A stretch of 64,000 nucleotides of DNA, taken from the NCBI RefSeq assembly GCF_001984155.1, contig NZ_MTQO01000053.1, forward strand, positions 806,001-870,000. Reading direction: 5' to 3'. The DNA is from Actinosynnema sp. ALI-1.44 (lineage in GTDB: Bacteria; Actinomycetota; Actinomycetes; Mycobacteriales; Pseudonocardiaceae). Position numbers and translations under genes: made by a program. Under the pieces are notes generated by a model that saw only the letters and a list, made by a program, of their open reading frames with translations, was not told the DNA's origin and did not search any database. This document shows positions 41,262 through 50,465 of the stretch, piece after piece (within the stretch, counting starts at the first letter, position 1; each line of letters starts with the position of its first letter).

Positions 41262-42586
41262 GCACTCTGCGGACGAGGCTGCTCGGCCTTTTGCTCATCT
41301 CGCTGATCGTCGGCTTCGTGGTGCTCAGCGTCGCGTTCTTCAACCGGTCGTTCACGTCGACCGTGAGCGTCCAGCTGACCACCGACAAGGTCGGCAACCA
41401 GTTGCAGCAGCGCTCGGACGTGAAGGTGCGCGGGCTGATCGTCGGCTCGGTCGAGAAGATCACGCCGACCGCGCACGGCGCCGAGCTCACCCTGGCGCTT
41501 GAGCCCGACAAGGTGGACCTGATCCCGAACAACGTGTCCGCGCGGTTCCTGCCGAAGACGCTGTTCGGGGAACGCTATGTGGCGCTGCAGATCCCGCAGC
41601 AGCCGTCGGCACGGACGCTGCGCGCCGGTGATCTGATCAAACAGGACACATCAGCGCCCGCGATCGAGGTCGAGAAGGCGCTCAACGACCTCCTGCCGGT
41701 GCTGCAGGCGGTTCAGCCGCAGAAGCTGTCGAGCACGTTGACCGCGATCTCCACCGCACTGGAGGGCCGTGGCAAACCACTCGGCGAGACGCTGTCCGAA
41801 CTCGGTCAGTACGTCGGCGAGTTGGCGCCGCACGTGCCGCAACTGCAGCACGACCTCCAGGCACTGGTGAAGTTCTCCGACACCTACAGCGAGGCCACGC
41901 CGCAGCTGGCGCAGGCGCTCACGGACTTGACCACCACGTCGAAGACGATCGCCGAGCAGCGCACCAACCTGTCCAATCTGTACGCGAGCGTGACGACGGC
42001 AGGGACCGACCTGCGGACGTTCCTCGCGGTGAACAAGAACAACCTGATCCAGTTCGCCGAGACCTCCCGGCCGACGCTGGACGTGCTCGCCAAGTACGCG
42101 CCGTCGTACCCGTGCTTCCTCAAGCAGATGGCCGAACTGGTCCCGGACCTGGACAAGGCGTTCGGCAAGGGCACCAACGAACCCGGTCTGCACGCGACGA
42201 TCGAGATCACGGTCAACCGTGGCCCGTACAAGCCGGGCAAGGACGAGCCCCGCTACGAGGACCACCGTGGACCGCGTTGCTACGACCTGCAGCAGTCGCC
42301 GGATCCGTTCCCACAGCACCCGCCGGACGGCCCGCTGCGTGACGGGTCGAGCAAGCCGCCGAACTCCCGCCCCGCGCAGGACGGCCTGCTGCCGCCCGCC
42401 AACATCTCCAACGTCACTTCGCCGTCGTCGGCCGGTGGCTTCGGGTTGGCGAACACGCCGACCGAGCAGGAGTTCGTGGCCGCGATGCTGGCGGGCAAGC
42501 TCGGCGTCCAGCCCGACCAGGTGCAGGGGTGGACGGCGTTCCTCGCCGCACCGGTGTTCCGCGGAGCGGAGGTGACCGTCAAATGA
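41258..42586 (+). CDS. mceA: Mce protein A
   Basis: A 442-residue substrate-binding subunit. It has one N-terminal anchor helix (about 8-28), an Mce/MlaD beta domain (about 35-115: VSVQLTTDKVGNQLQQRSDV, KVRGLIVGSVEKI), a long helical region that builds the hydrophobic tunnel, and a Pro-rich C-terminus. YPCFLKQM (from residue 284) is characteristic of MceA. The ATG is fixed by the ATGA overlap with yrbEB; the frame is open upstream inside that gene but is not coding there. The transported lipid is unknown. Confidence 0.93.
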   Translation: MSTLRTRLLGLLLISLIVGFVVLSVAFFNRSFTSTVSVQLTTDKVGNQLQQRSDVKVRGLIVGSVEKITPTAHGAELTLALEPDKVDLIPNNVSARFLPKTLFGERYVALQIPQQPSARTLRAGDLIKQDTSAPAIEVEKALNDLLPVLQAVQPQKLSSTLTAISTALEGRGKPLGETLSELGQYVGELAPHVPQLQHDLQALVKFSDTYSEATPQLAQALTDLTTTSKTIAEQRTNLSNLYASVTTAGTDLRTFLAVNKNNLIQFAETSRPTLDVLAKYAPSYPCFLKQMAELVPDLDKAFGKGTNEPGLHATIEITVNRGPYKPGKDEPRYEDHRGPRCYDLQQSPDPFPQHPPDGPLRDGSSKPPNSRPAQDGLLPPANISNVTSPSSAGGFGLANTPTEQEFVAAMLAGKLGVQPDQVQGWTAFLAAPVFRGAEVTVK

Positions 42587-43608
42587 AGAGCCTCACCGGG
42601 CCGCTGGTCAAGCTGACGCTGTTCATCGTGGTCACCGTCGTCGCGACGGCTGTGCTGGCGATCAGCATCGCGAACACGAACCTCAGTTCCACCAACACGT
42701 ACTCGGCCAGGTTCGTCGACGTGACGTCCCTGCTGCCCGGCGACGACGTGCGCATCGCGGGTGTCCGGGTCGGGCAGGTCGAGGACGTCGGGATCGCCGA
42801 CCGCAAGCAGGCCGAGGTGAAGTTCTCGGTCGACGCGGGGCGCAAGCTGCCGGCCGGGGTGACCGCGACGATCAAGTTCCGCAACCTGGTCGGCCAGCGG
42901 TACATCGCGCTGACGCAGGGAACCGGCAGCGGGATGCTCGCGCCGGGCGCCACGATCCCGTTGGACCGCACCAGACCCGCGCTGGACCTGACCGAGCTGT
43001 TCAACGGCTTCAAGCCGTTGTTCCGCGCGCTGTCGCCGGACGACGTGAACAAGCTGTCCTACGAGATCATCCAGGTCCTGCAGGGTGAAGGCGGCACGGT
43101 CGAGTCGCTGCTGTCGCACACGGCGTCGCTGACCAAGACGATCGCCGACAAGGACGTGGTGATCGGCGAGGTGATCACCAACCTCAACAGCCTGTTGGAG
43201 ACGGTGAACGCCCGCGGCCAGCAGCTGAGCGACCTCGTCGTGCAGCTGCAGCAGCTGGTGTCCGGGCTCGCCGCGGACCGCAAGCCGATCGGTGACGCGA
43301 TCCAGGCGCTGTCCGGGCTGGCCAACACCACGTCAGGCCTGCTCAACGAGGCCCGCGAGCCGTTGCGCAACGACATCGCCGCGTTGGGCACGCTCACCAA
43401 GAACCTCAACGACTCCGAACAGATCGTCGAGCACTTCGTGAAGTTCCTGCCGACCAAGGTGGAGACCCTGACCCGCACGGCCAGCTACGGGTCGTGGTTC
43501 AACTTTTACCTCTGTTCGGCGTCCGGCCAGGTGGCGCTGCCGCCGTTGATCACCGAGCCGATCAACATCCCGGTCGCGCCGGTCACCCAGCCGAGGTGCA
43601 AAGCATGA
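42583..43608 (+). CDS. mceB: Mce protein B
   Basis: A 341-residue Mce subunit with an anchor helix at about 7-28, Mce domain at about 35-115 (YSARFVDVTSLLPGDDVRIA, GVRVGQVEDVGI) and a helical tail. The C-terminus has two cysteines (NFYLCSASG, TQPRCKA), as is usual for MceB and likely disulfide-bonded outside the membrane. ATGA overlaps at both ends link it to mceA and mceC. Confidence 0.92.
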   Translation: MKSLTGPLVKLTLFIVVTVVATAVLAISIANTNLSSTNTYSARFVDVTSLLPGDDVRIAGVRVGQVEDVGIADRKQAEVKFSVDAGRKLPAGVTATIKFRNLVGQRYIALTQGTGSGMLAPGATIPLDRTRPALDLTELFNGFKPLFRALSPDDVNKLSYEIIQVLQGEGGTVESLLSHTASLTKTIADKDVVIGEVITNLNSLLETVNARGQQLSDLVVQLQQLVSGLAADRKPIGDAIQALSGLANTTSGLLNEAREPLRNDIAALGTLTKNLNDSEQIVEHFVKFLPTKVETLTRTASYGSWFNFYLCSASGQVALPPLITEPINIPVAPVTQPRCKA

Positions 43609-44588
43609 AGTCGTTCCGTTCCCGCAACCCGATCACGATCGGCGTCACCGGTCTCGTGGTGATCGCGCTGGCGCTGCTGGCCGCGGTCTACTCCGACGAC
43701 CTGCCGATCATCGGCGGCGGCACCACGTACAAGGCGCAGTTCTCCGAGGCGGCCGGGATCAAGCCGACCGACGAGGTCCGGATCGCCGGTGTGAAGGTCG
43801 GCAAGGTCACCGACGTCGACCTGGACGGCGACTCGGTGCTGGTGTCGTTCAAGGTCAAGGACGCCTGGATGGGCGACCGGACCAGGGCGGCCATCAAGAT
43901 CAAGACCCTGCTCGGGCAGAAGTACATCGCGCTGGAGCCGGACGGCGGCGGCACGCTCGACCCGGGCAAGCCGATCCCGCGCAACCGCACAGTCGCGCCG
44001 TACGACGTGCTCGAGGCGTTCCGCGGTCTCGCCGAGACGGTCGACGCGATCGACACCCCGCAGCTGGCCAAGAGCTTCGAGGTGCTCTCGCAGACCTTCG
44101 CCGACACACCGGACAACGTGAAAGGCGCGCTGGACGGCCTGTCGGCGCTGTCCAAGACGATCTCCAGCCGGGACGAGCAGCTGGCGCAGCTGCTGGGCAA
44201 CACCGCGCAGATCTCCAAGACGCTGGCCGACCGGGACACCGAGGTCGCCAAGCTGCTCGAGGACGGCACCAAGCTGCTCGACGAGGTCCGCAGGCGCAAG
44301 CAGGCGATCAGCTCACTGCTCGACGGCACCAAGAAGCTCTCGACCGAGCTCAAGGGCCTGGTGGAGGACAACTCCAAGCAGCTCGACCCGGTGCTGGCCC
44401 AGCTGGACCAGTTCACCGCGATGCTCCAGCGCAACCAGGACAGCCTCGCCAAGGGCATCGAGAAGTTCGCGCCGTTCGTCCGTCAGTTCAACAACACCAT
44501 CGGCAACGGCCGTTGGTTCGACAACTACATCTGCGGGCTGCTGCCGCCCTCCGTCGGTCCGATCAACCCACAGGGGTGCAAGCCATGA
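43605..44588 (+). CDS. mceC: Mce protein C
   Basis: A 327-residue Mce subunit with an anchor helix at about 8-28, an Mce domain at about 35-115 (YKAQFSEAAGIKPTDEVRIA, GVKVGKVTDV) and a long coiled region rich in DLL/TLA-type heptads. The C-terminal cysteine pair (DNYICGLLPP, NPQGCKP) matches MceC. The ATG sits in an ATGA overlap with mceB, and the TGA in the same kind of overlap with mceD. Confidence 0.92.
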   Translation: MKSFRSRNPITIGVTGLVVIALALLAAVYSDDLPIIGGGTTYKAQFSEAAGIKPTDEVRIAGVKVGKVTDVDLDGDSVLVSFKVKDAWMGDRTRAAIKIKTLLGQKYIALEPDGGGTLDPGKPIPRNRTVAPYDVLEAFRGLAETVDAIDTPQLAKSFEVLSQTFADTPDNVKGALDGLSALSKTISSRDEQLAQLLGNTAQISKTLADRDTEVAKLLEDGTKLLDEVRRRKQAISSLLDGTKKLSTELKGLVEDNSKQLDPVLAQLDQFTAMLQRNQDSLAKGIEKFAPFVRQFNNTIGNGRWFDNYICGLLPPSVGPINPQGCKP

Positions 44589-45748
44589 CGTTCAAAACGC
44601 GCCAGGGGCGCGACCTCGGACGTGGCGTGGCGATCGCGTGCGTGTTGGGCCTCGTCGCCGCAGCGGTGCTGTGGTGGGTGTTGTCCGACAGCGGGAGCAA
44701 ACGCATCACGGCGTACTTCGGTGGTGCGGTCGGTCTTTACGAGGGCAACGAGGTGCGCGTCCTCGGGGTCGCGGTCGGCACGGTCGACAAGGTCGAGCCG
44801 CAGGGTGACCAGGTCAAGGTCGAGTTGCTCGTGGACCGCGACCGGGCGGTCCCGATGGACGCCAGCGCGGTCGTGGTCGCTCCTTCGCTGGTCAGCGACC
44901 GGTACGTGCAGCTGGCCCCGGCGTACGTGGCCGGGCCGCAGATGAACTCGGGCGCGACGATTCCCCGCAACCGCACCGCGACCCCGCTTGAGGTCGACGA
45001 CCTCTACAAGAGCCTCAACCGGGTGAGCACCACGCTGGGCCCGACCGGCGCGAACAAGGACGGCGCGCTGTCGGACCTGCTGGACACGCTGGCCAAGAAC
45101 CTCCAGGGCAACGGCCAGGCCACCCACGACACCATCAAGCAGCTCGGCCAGGCTGCCAGAACCCTGTCCGGCAGCCAGGAACAGCTGTTCTCCACAGTGG
45201 ACAGCCTGAACAAGTTCACCGGCACGCTGGCCGCGAGCGACCAGCAGGTGCGGCAGTTCTCCCAGCAACTGGCCGACGTCAGCGGGTTCCTCGCCGCCGA
45301 ACGCGGCAACCTCGCGCAGTCCGTGCAGCAGTTGGCCGGCGCGCTGGAGCAGGTGCAGGCGTTCGTCAGGGACAACCGGGACCGCTTGAAGTCCAACGTG
45401 AACAAGCTGGCCGGGATCACACAGGTGCTCGTGGACCAGCGGGCCGCGCTGGCCGAGACGCTCGACATCGCGCCGCTGGCGCTGAGCAACGTCTTCGGTT
45501 CGTACAACGCCTCCTCCGGCACGCTGGACGCTCGTTCGAACCTCAACGAGCTGACCCAGCCGCCGATCGTGATGGTCTGCAAGCTGCTGGAACAGGCGAC
45601 GCCGAAGGGCATACCGCCTGTGCTGTCCGACGCCTGTAAGGCGATCGCGCCGTCGCTGAAGGGGCTTCCGTCGGTCGCGCAGCTGATCACCGCATACGAC
45701 AACGGTTTCACCCCGCAGTTCCCGGTGCCGCTGGGAGGTGGGCGATGA
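44585..45748 (+). CDS. mceD: Mce protein D
   Basis: A 387-residue Mce subunit with an anchor helix at about 13-32 and an Mce domain at about 38-120 (ITAYFGGAVGLYEGNEVRVL, GVAVGTVDKVEP). The helical region carries repeated LA.TLD-type motifs. The C-terminal part contains VMVCKLLEQATPKGIPPVLS, typical of MceD. The start is in the ATGA overlap with mceC. mceE follows by the same overlap. Confidence 0.92.
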   Translation: MTFKTRQGRDLGRGVAIACVLGLVAAAVLWWVLSDSGSKRITAYFGGAVGLYEGNEVRVLGVAVGTVDKVEPQGDQVKVELLVDRDRAVPMDASAVVVAPSLVSDRYVQLAPAYVAGPQMNSGATIPRNRTATPLEVDDLYKSLNRVSTTLGPTGANKDGALSDLLDTLAKNLQGNGQATHDTIKQLGQAARTLSGSQEQLFSTVDSLNKFTGTLAASDQQVRQFSQQLADVSGFLAAERGNLAQSVQQLAGALEQVQAFVRDNRDRLKSNVNKLAGITQVLVDQRAALAETLDIAPLALSNVFGSYNASSGTLDARSNLNELTQPPIVMVCKLLEQATPKGIPPVLSDACKAIAPSLKGLPSVAQLITAYDNGFTPQFPVPLGGGR

Positions 45749-46938
45749 GGCTGCGCCACGTCGCACTGGCCTGCGTCAGCGTGCTGACGCTGACCTCGTG
45801 CAGCTTCGAAGGCATCTACGACCTGCCGTTGCCCGGCGGCGCGGATCTCGGCGACCGCCCGTACACGGTGAAGGCGCAGTTCCGGGACGTGCTCGACCTC
45901 GTGCCGCAGTCCGGCGTGAAGGTCAACGAGGTCGCGGTGGGCCGGGTCGAGGCGATCACGCTGGCACCGGACGGCTGGACGGCCGAGGTGACCATGAGCG
46001 TGCGCGGCGACATCGACCTGCCTGGCAACTCGTTCGCGCGGTTGCGCCAGTCGAGCCTGCTCGGCGAGAAGTACGTCGAACTGGCCGCCCCGCAAGCGGG
46101 CAAGGAACAGGGCAAACTCGGCAACGGCGCGTACATCGGGCTGGACCGCACCAACCGCAACACCGAGGTGGAAGAGGTCCTCGGCGCGTTGTCGATGCTG
46201 CTCAACGGCGGTGGCGTCGACCAGTTGCGCACGATCGCCGCCGAGCTCAACCAGGTCGCGGACGGCAACGAACCGCAGCTGAAGGCGTTGCTGACCAACA
46301 CGAACAAGCTCGTGTCCGATTTGGACGCCCGGCGCGGTGACATCACCAAGGCGCTCGACGGGCTGGCCAAGCTGTCGAAGACACTCGACGGGCAGAAGGA
46401 CAAGATCGCCAAGGTGATCGACGAGATCGGCCCCGGCCTGCAGGTGCTGGCCGAGCAACGGCCGCAGCTGGTCACGATGCTGCAGAACCTCGACCAGCTT
46501 TCGGGCGTCACGGTCGACACCGTCAACAAGAGCAAGGCCAACCTGGTCGCGGACCTCAAGGCGCTGACCCCGGCGCTGCAGAAGCTCAGCGAGGCCGGCG
46601 CGAACCTGCCGAAGGCGCTGGAGCTGCTGCTCAGCTTCCCGTTCCCGGACTCGGCGATCCCCGGCGTGAAGGGCGACTACGTCAACCTGTACGCCAAGGT
46701 CGACCTGAACCTCGGCGAGATCCTCAACAACCTCAGCCGCAGCAGGCAGAACCCGTTGAAGGACATCCCGCTGCTCGGCCAGCTGACCAGCGGCCAGGAG
46801 GGCGTCCAGCCGGGCGCGCCACCGCCGCTGGGTGTGCCGGACCTGAGCGGCGGCAGTCAGCCGAGCTCCCCGAGGTCCACCTGCACCAACTCCGCCGGTG
46901 GCCTGCTCGGCTCGATTCTGGGAGGCCAGCGATGCTGA
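45745..46938 (+). CDS. mceE: Mce protein E, lipoprotein (LprK-type)
   Basis: A 397-residue Mce subunit made as a lipoprotein. The N-terminus is a short signal ending in the lipobox LTSC (16-19), with C19 as the lipidated residue, where the other Mce proteins have an anchor helix. The Mce domain is at about 38-120 (VKAQFRDVLDLVPQSGVKVN, EVAVGRVEAI). The C-terminus is Pro/Gly/Ser-rich, with two late cysteines. It overlaps mceD by 4 bp and mceF by 7 bp. Confidence 0.93.
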   Translation: MRLRHVALACVSVLTLTSCSFEGIYDLPLPGGADLGDRPYTVKAQFRDVLDLVPQSGVKVNEVAVGRVEAITLAPDGWTAEVTMSVRGDIDLPGNSFARLRQSSLLGEKYVELAAPQAGKEQGKLGNGAYIGLDRTNRNTEVEEVLGALSMLLNGGGVDQLRTIAAELNQVADGNEPQLKALLTNTNKLVSDLDARRGDITKALDGLAKLSKTLDGQKDKIAKVIDEIGPGLQVLAEQRPQLVTMLQNLDQLSGVTVDTVNKSKANLVADLKALTPALQKLSEAGANLPKALELLLSFPFPDSAIPGVKGDYVNLYAKVDLNLGEILNNLSRSRQNPLKDIPLLGQLTSGQEGVQPGAPPPLGVPDLSGGSQPSSPRSTCTNSAGGLLGSILGGQRC

Positions 46939-48191
46939 CCAGGCGGACGAGGCTGCAGATCGTCGCGTTCTTCGTGATCGCGGTCGTCGCGGTGGTGTAC
47001 GCGCTGTTCCGGTTCACCGACATCGGCAAGGTCTTCGGCAACGAGGGCTACACCGTGAAGCTGCGGCTGGCCGACTCCGGCGGCATCTTCACCAACGCCG
47101 AGGTGACCTACCGTGGCGTCCAGGTCGGCCGGGTCGGCCAGATCCACCTGACCCGCGACGGCATCGAGGTCGACCTGGAGATCACGCCGGACGCGCCGCG
47201 CATCCCCGCGGACCTGAAGGCGGTCGTGGCCAACCGGTCCGCGGTCGGCGAACAGTTCGTCGACCTGCAGCCGCGCAAGGACGCCAGCCCGTACCTGTCC
47301 GGGACGTCGGTGATCGCGGCCGAGAACACCGAGACGCCGCTGTCCACCGACAAGGTCCTGCGCGACCTGGACGACCTGGTGGTCTCGGTGCCGACCGAGT
47401 CGCTCAAGACCGTCGTCGACGAGCTCGACAAGGCCTTCGCCGGCACCGGGCCGGACCTGTCGCAACTGCTCGACGCGACCGGCCAGTTCACCAAGGCCGC
47501 ACGGGAGAACCTGCCGCAGACGGTCGAGCTGCTGCGCAACTCCGGTGTCGTGCTGGACACCCAGAACGCGCAGTCCGGCAACATCAAGTCGTTCTCCACC
47601 AGCCTCGCTCAGCTCAACGAGCAGCTCAAGAACTCCGACGGCGACATCCGCAAGCTCATCGCGGTGACTCCCCAGGCCGCCGAGCAGGTTTCCGGGCTGC
47701 TGCGTGAGTCCGGAAACGGGCTCAGCGTGGTGCTCGCCAACCTGCTGACCACGTCGAACATCCTGGTCACCCGCACCGACGGGCTCGAGTTGATGTTCGT
47801 GGCGTACCCGGGTGTCGCGGCGGGCGCGCGTTCGGTCGCGCCGGGCGACGGCACCGCGCACCTCGGTCTGGCGTTGAACCTGTTCAACCCGCCGCCGTGC
47901 GTGAAGGGCTACGAGGGCACCCAACGCAGGCCCGGTGACGACACCTCGCCGATCGCGACGAACGAGAAGGCGTACTGCGCCGAGCCGCTCGGCAGCCCGA
48001 TCAGCGTCCGCGGCTCGCAGAACGCCCCGTTCGGCGGTAAGGTCGCGGCCCCGTCGCAGGCGCAGATCCAGGCCAACGCGGGACGCTCCGGGCAGCAGTT
48101 GGCAGACCAGGGGTCCGGGCTGATCGGCTTCCTCGGGCAGCCGATCCCGCAGGGCCCGATGACGATGATCCAGACGCTGGGAGGGTCATGA
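46932..48191 (+). CDS. mceF: Mce protein F
   Basis: A 419-residue last Mce subunit with an anchor helix at about 8-27 and an Mce domain at about 33-115 (YTVKLRLADSGGIFTNAEVT, YRGVQVGRVGQI). The conserved C-terminal segment has NPPPCVKGYEGTQRRPGDD and YCAEPLGSPISVRGSQNAP, characteristic of MceF. Its ATG overlaps mceE by 7 bp, and its stop overlaps the first Mce-associated gene by 4 bp. Confidence 0.92.
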   Translation: MLTRRTRLQIVAFFVIAVVAVVYALFRFTDIGKVFGNEGYTVKLRLADSGGIFTNAEVTYRGVQVGRVGQIHLTRDGIEVDLEITPDAPRIPADLKAVVANRSAVGEQFVDLQPRKDASPYLSGTSVIAAENTETPLSTDKVLRDLDDLVVSVPTESLKTVVDELDKAFAGTGPDLSQLLDATGQFTKAARENLPQTVELLRNSGVVLDTQNAQSGNIKSFSTSLAQLNEQLKNSDGDIRKLIAVTPQAAEQVSGLLRESGNGLSVVLANLLTTSNILVTRTDGLELMFVAYPGVAAGARSVAPGDGTAHLGLALNLFNPPPCVKGYEGTQRRPGDDTSPIATNEKAYCAEPLGSPISVRGSQNAPFGGKVAAPSQAQIQANAGRSGQQLADQGSGLIGFLGQPIPQGPMTMIQTLGGS

Positions 48192-48712
48192 CCCCAAGAT
48201 CGACCAACCGCTACCTGCTGTACGGCTCGGTCGCGCTGGTGGTGATCGCGGCCGCGTTCGCGGCCGTGTTCGGCGTCTGGTGGGCGAGCGCGAGCGGGGA
48301 CGCCGCGGACGTCCGCAAGACACGCGAAGAGGTCTCCACGGCGGGTTCGGCGGCGGTCGCCACGTTGACGTCGTTGGACTTCACCAACGTCGACGCCACG
48401 TACCAGCGGTTCCTCGACGTGTCGACCGGGTCCGTGCACGACGACTACGCCAAGAACCAGGCCGACTTCAAGAAGCGGATCTCCGACGCGAAGGTGGTCA
48501 CGACGGCGGCGGTCAGGGAGACCGCGGTGACCGACGTGAACCTGCAGAAGAAGGTCGCCACCATCATGGTCGTCGTGGACACGACGGTGAAGGAGAGCGA
48601 CAAGCCGCCGACCACCAAGCGGCTGCGGATCGAGGCAGCGCTGGACCAGACCGACAACGGCTGGAAGGTCAACGCGCTGCGCCAGGTCCCGTACTCCGCC
48701 ACCCAGCAGTGA
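48188..48712 (+). CDS. Mce-associated membrane protein 1
   Basis: A 174-residue protein with one N-terminal membrane helix (about 12-34) and a small outer domain resembling Mce-associated proteins (Mas/Mam; SnoaL-like fold). It includes AAVATLTSLDFTNVDATYQR and VTDVNLQKKVATIMVVVDTT. Such proteins stabilise Mce complexes in mycobacteria. The ATGA overlap with mceF shows that it belongs to the operon. Confidence 0.85.
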   Translation: MTPRSTNRYLLYGSVALVVIAAAFAAVFGVWWASASGDAADVRKTREEVSTAGSAAVATLTSLDFTNVDATYQRFLDVSTGSVHDDYAKNQADFKKRISDAKVVTTAAVRETAVTDVNLQKKVATIMVVVDTTVKESDKPPTTKRLRIEAALDQTDNGWKVNALRQVPYSATQQ

Positions 48713-48745
48713 TTACGGCCAGAGTGATTCGGAAGGACATCGACT

Positions 48746-49732
48746 GTGCCACCCCCTCGTCGCCGTCCAGTTACCCCGCCGACCCGGCGGCCCAAGGTCG
48801 CGGGCCTGCACCGGCGCGCTGACCAGGCTGAGGACACGCACACCGATACCTACGCGGACACCTACCCCGACGCTCAGGTGGACGAGATCCGCGCGGATGA
48901 CGCCGTGGCCACGACGTCGTTCGACGTCCCGGTGATCGGCGAGCAGCAGGCCAACGGCCACGGCACCGACGAACCAGCTGCCGACGAACCAGCTACCGAT
49001 GCGGCCGAGAAGGTCGAGGAAGAGGTCCGCCCGACGCCCCGGCGCCGTGTCACAGTGCCGCGCAAGAGGGATCCCGAGCCGGAAGCGGCGACAGCGCCGG
49101 CCGAGGCGGAACCCGAACCGGAAACCGAGCTCGAGCCCGCAGCCGAAACCGAACCCGCGCCGTCGGTGGAAACCGACGACGACGTCGTCGCGGATGCGGC
49201 GGGCGACGAGGCGCCGCCACGGCTGAAACTGCTGGTGCCCGCGATCCTGGTGGTCGTCGCGTTGCTGCTCGGTGGCCTGGGTTTCTGGTTCACGCAGAAC
49301 GTGAGCGACGCCAGGACGGGGTCCGGCAACGACGCGCTGGCCGACGTCAACTCGACCAAGGACATCATCGGCGCCGCCAACACAGCGGTCACCGCAGTGC
49401 TGTCGTACAAGTTCGACGACATGCCCGGCGCGACGAAACGCGCCAAGGAGTACCTGGCTGGCGAGGCGGTCGGCCAGTACGACAAGTCGATGAAGGCGCT
49501 GGAAGGCGACATCCAGAGCCAGAAGCTCCAGGTGGTCGTCACCCCGGTCAGCGTCGGTGTCGTCCGGTTCTCCGGTGAGGAGGCCAGGGTCCTGGTCTTC
49601 GCCGACCAGGTCGGCACCCGAGCGGACAAGCAGCCCTCCGGCGGCCCCACCCAGTTCGCCATGGACATGCGCCTCACCGACGGCAAGTGGAAGATCGTCA
49701 AGCTCGACTTCTTCGAGATCCCCTCCTCGTGA
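48746..49732 (+). CDS. Mce-associated membrane protein 2
   Basis: A 328-residue protein. A long, charged, Pro/Glu-rich cytoplasmic part (about 1-155, with PEPEAATAPAEAEPEPETEL) precedes one membrane helix (about 160-185, LLVPAILVVVALLLGGLGFW). The outer domain is related to that of the preceding gene (AANTAVTAVLSYKFDDMPGA, TPVSVGVVRFSGEEARVLVF). GTG start at 48746, 33 bases after the previous stop. It closes the mce operon. Its stop codon TGA (49730-49732) falls inside the left arm of a long terminator hairpin. Confidence 0.83.
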   Translation: MPPPRRRPVTPPTRRPKVAGLHRRADQAEDTHTDTYADTYPDAQVDEIRADDAVATTSFDVPVIGEQQANGHGTDEPAADEPATDAAEKVEEEVRPTPRRRVTVPRKRDPEPEAATAPAEAEPEPETELEPAAETEPAPSVETDDDVVADAAGDEAPPRLKLLVPAILVVVALLLGGLGFWFTQNVSDARTGSGNDALADVNSTKDIIGAANTAVTAVLSYKFDDMPGATKRAKEYLAGEAVGQYDKSMKALEGDIQSQKLQVVVTPVSVGVVRFSGEEARVLVFADQVGTRADKQPSGGPTQFAMDMRLTDGKWKIVKLDFFEIPSS

Positions 49733-49772
49733 GTGGTTACTCCGGTTCTGACCGGACTAACCACTCACGAGG
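49725..49772 (+). terminator. Long hairpin ending the mce operon
   Basis: CCTCGTGAGTGGTTA (49725-49739) pairs perfectly with TAACCACTCACGAGG (49758-49772). Inside, after one C.C mismatch, TCCGGT and ACCGGA add six pairs around TCTG. The arm CTCGTGAGTGGTTA is identical to that of the hairpin at 9573-9586. The stop codon of the upstream gene is inside the stem. Confidence 0.82.
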
Positions 49773-49811
49773 TCTATGCACTACTGCAGTCCTGGATAAC
49801 CGTCGCATCTC

Positions 49812-50465
49812 ATGGGATCGCCGTATGAAATTCAAAGAATCGCTGGCGTAGGAATTGATCGTCGGGTATTCGTGGACGTTGTGCACCTCACTGTCTGCTG
49901 GGACCGTGCCGGTGACGAGCTGATCGGTGTGTTCAGCCCGCACGCGGTGGCATGGCTGCGCAGGCAAATGACCGGATATAGCGAGTTGCTCGAGTGGCGG
50001 TATACCAAATACGCGACGGATGACCCGACTGCCGAGGCAATCGGTGTCCCGCTCGCTTCGTCGGCCGACGAATATCCGCCGTTGGTCGCGGCATTGCGCG
50101 AGATCATCCCGGACGAGGAACCCGAGCCGGTCCGGTTGTGGTGGGAACCGGACGTCGTGCGATTCCTCTACGCCGGTACCCAGGTGGTTCTCGATTCGCT
50201 GCCGGAGACCGGCGGTGTGGTCGTGCTGCGGGAACGCCACCAGATCGAGGCGTGGCAGGCGGCGGTTCCGAACATGCGCGTGGTTTTCGCGGTCGCGACG
50301 GGGATCTGGCCGGTGCCCGCGGGCACTGAGCCGCACAGGCACACGATGCCCCGAGCCGATCCGGGGCGTTTCGAGCAGGACAGGGATCTGACCGAGTGGC
50401 TGCGGCGGGTGGTCGCCTCGCTCACCGATATCGCCGAACCGGCTTCCACCCCGTCGACGGATTGA
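49812..50465 (+). CDS. Protein of unknown function between mce and rpoB
   Basis: A 217-residue soluble-looking protein, not recognised. It begins MGSPYEIQRIAGVGIDRRVF and is rich in Trp/Tyr/Arg in the first half (CWDRAGDELIGVFSPHAVAW, YSELLEWRYTKYATDD). No signal peptide, membrane helix or known motif is visible. ATG at 49812 gives a good N-terminus but no clear ribosome site precedes it. The hairpin upstream separates it from the mce operon, and 211 bases separate it from the next gene, so it is probably a single-gene unit. Confidence 0.72.
   Translation: MGSPYEIQRIAGVGIDRRVFVDVVHLTVCWDRAGDELIGVFSPHAVAWLRRQMTGYSELLEWRYTKYATDDPTAEAIGVPLASSADEYPPLVAALREIIPDEEPEPVRLWWEPDVVRFLYAGTQVVLDSLPETGGVVVLRERHQIEAWQAAVPNMRVVFAVATGIWPVPAGTEPHRHTMPRADPGRFEQDRDLTEWLRRVVASLTDIAEPASTPSTD

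Noticed and set aside
40523-42586. A 687-codon frame as a long MceA
   Set aside because: The upstream part runs through yrbEB in a different frame. The ATGA overlap at 41258 and the anchor helix mark the true start.
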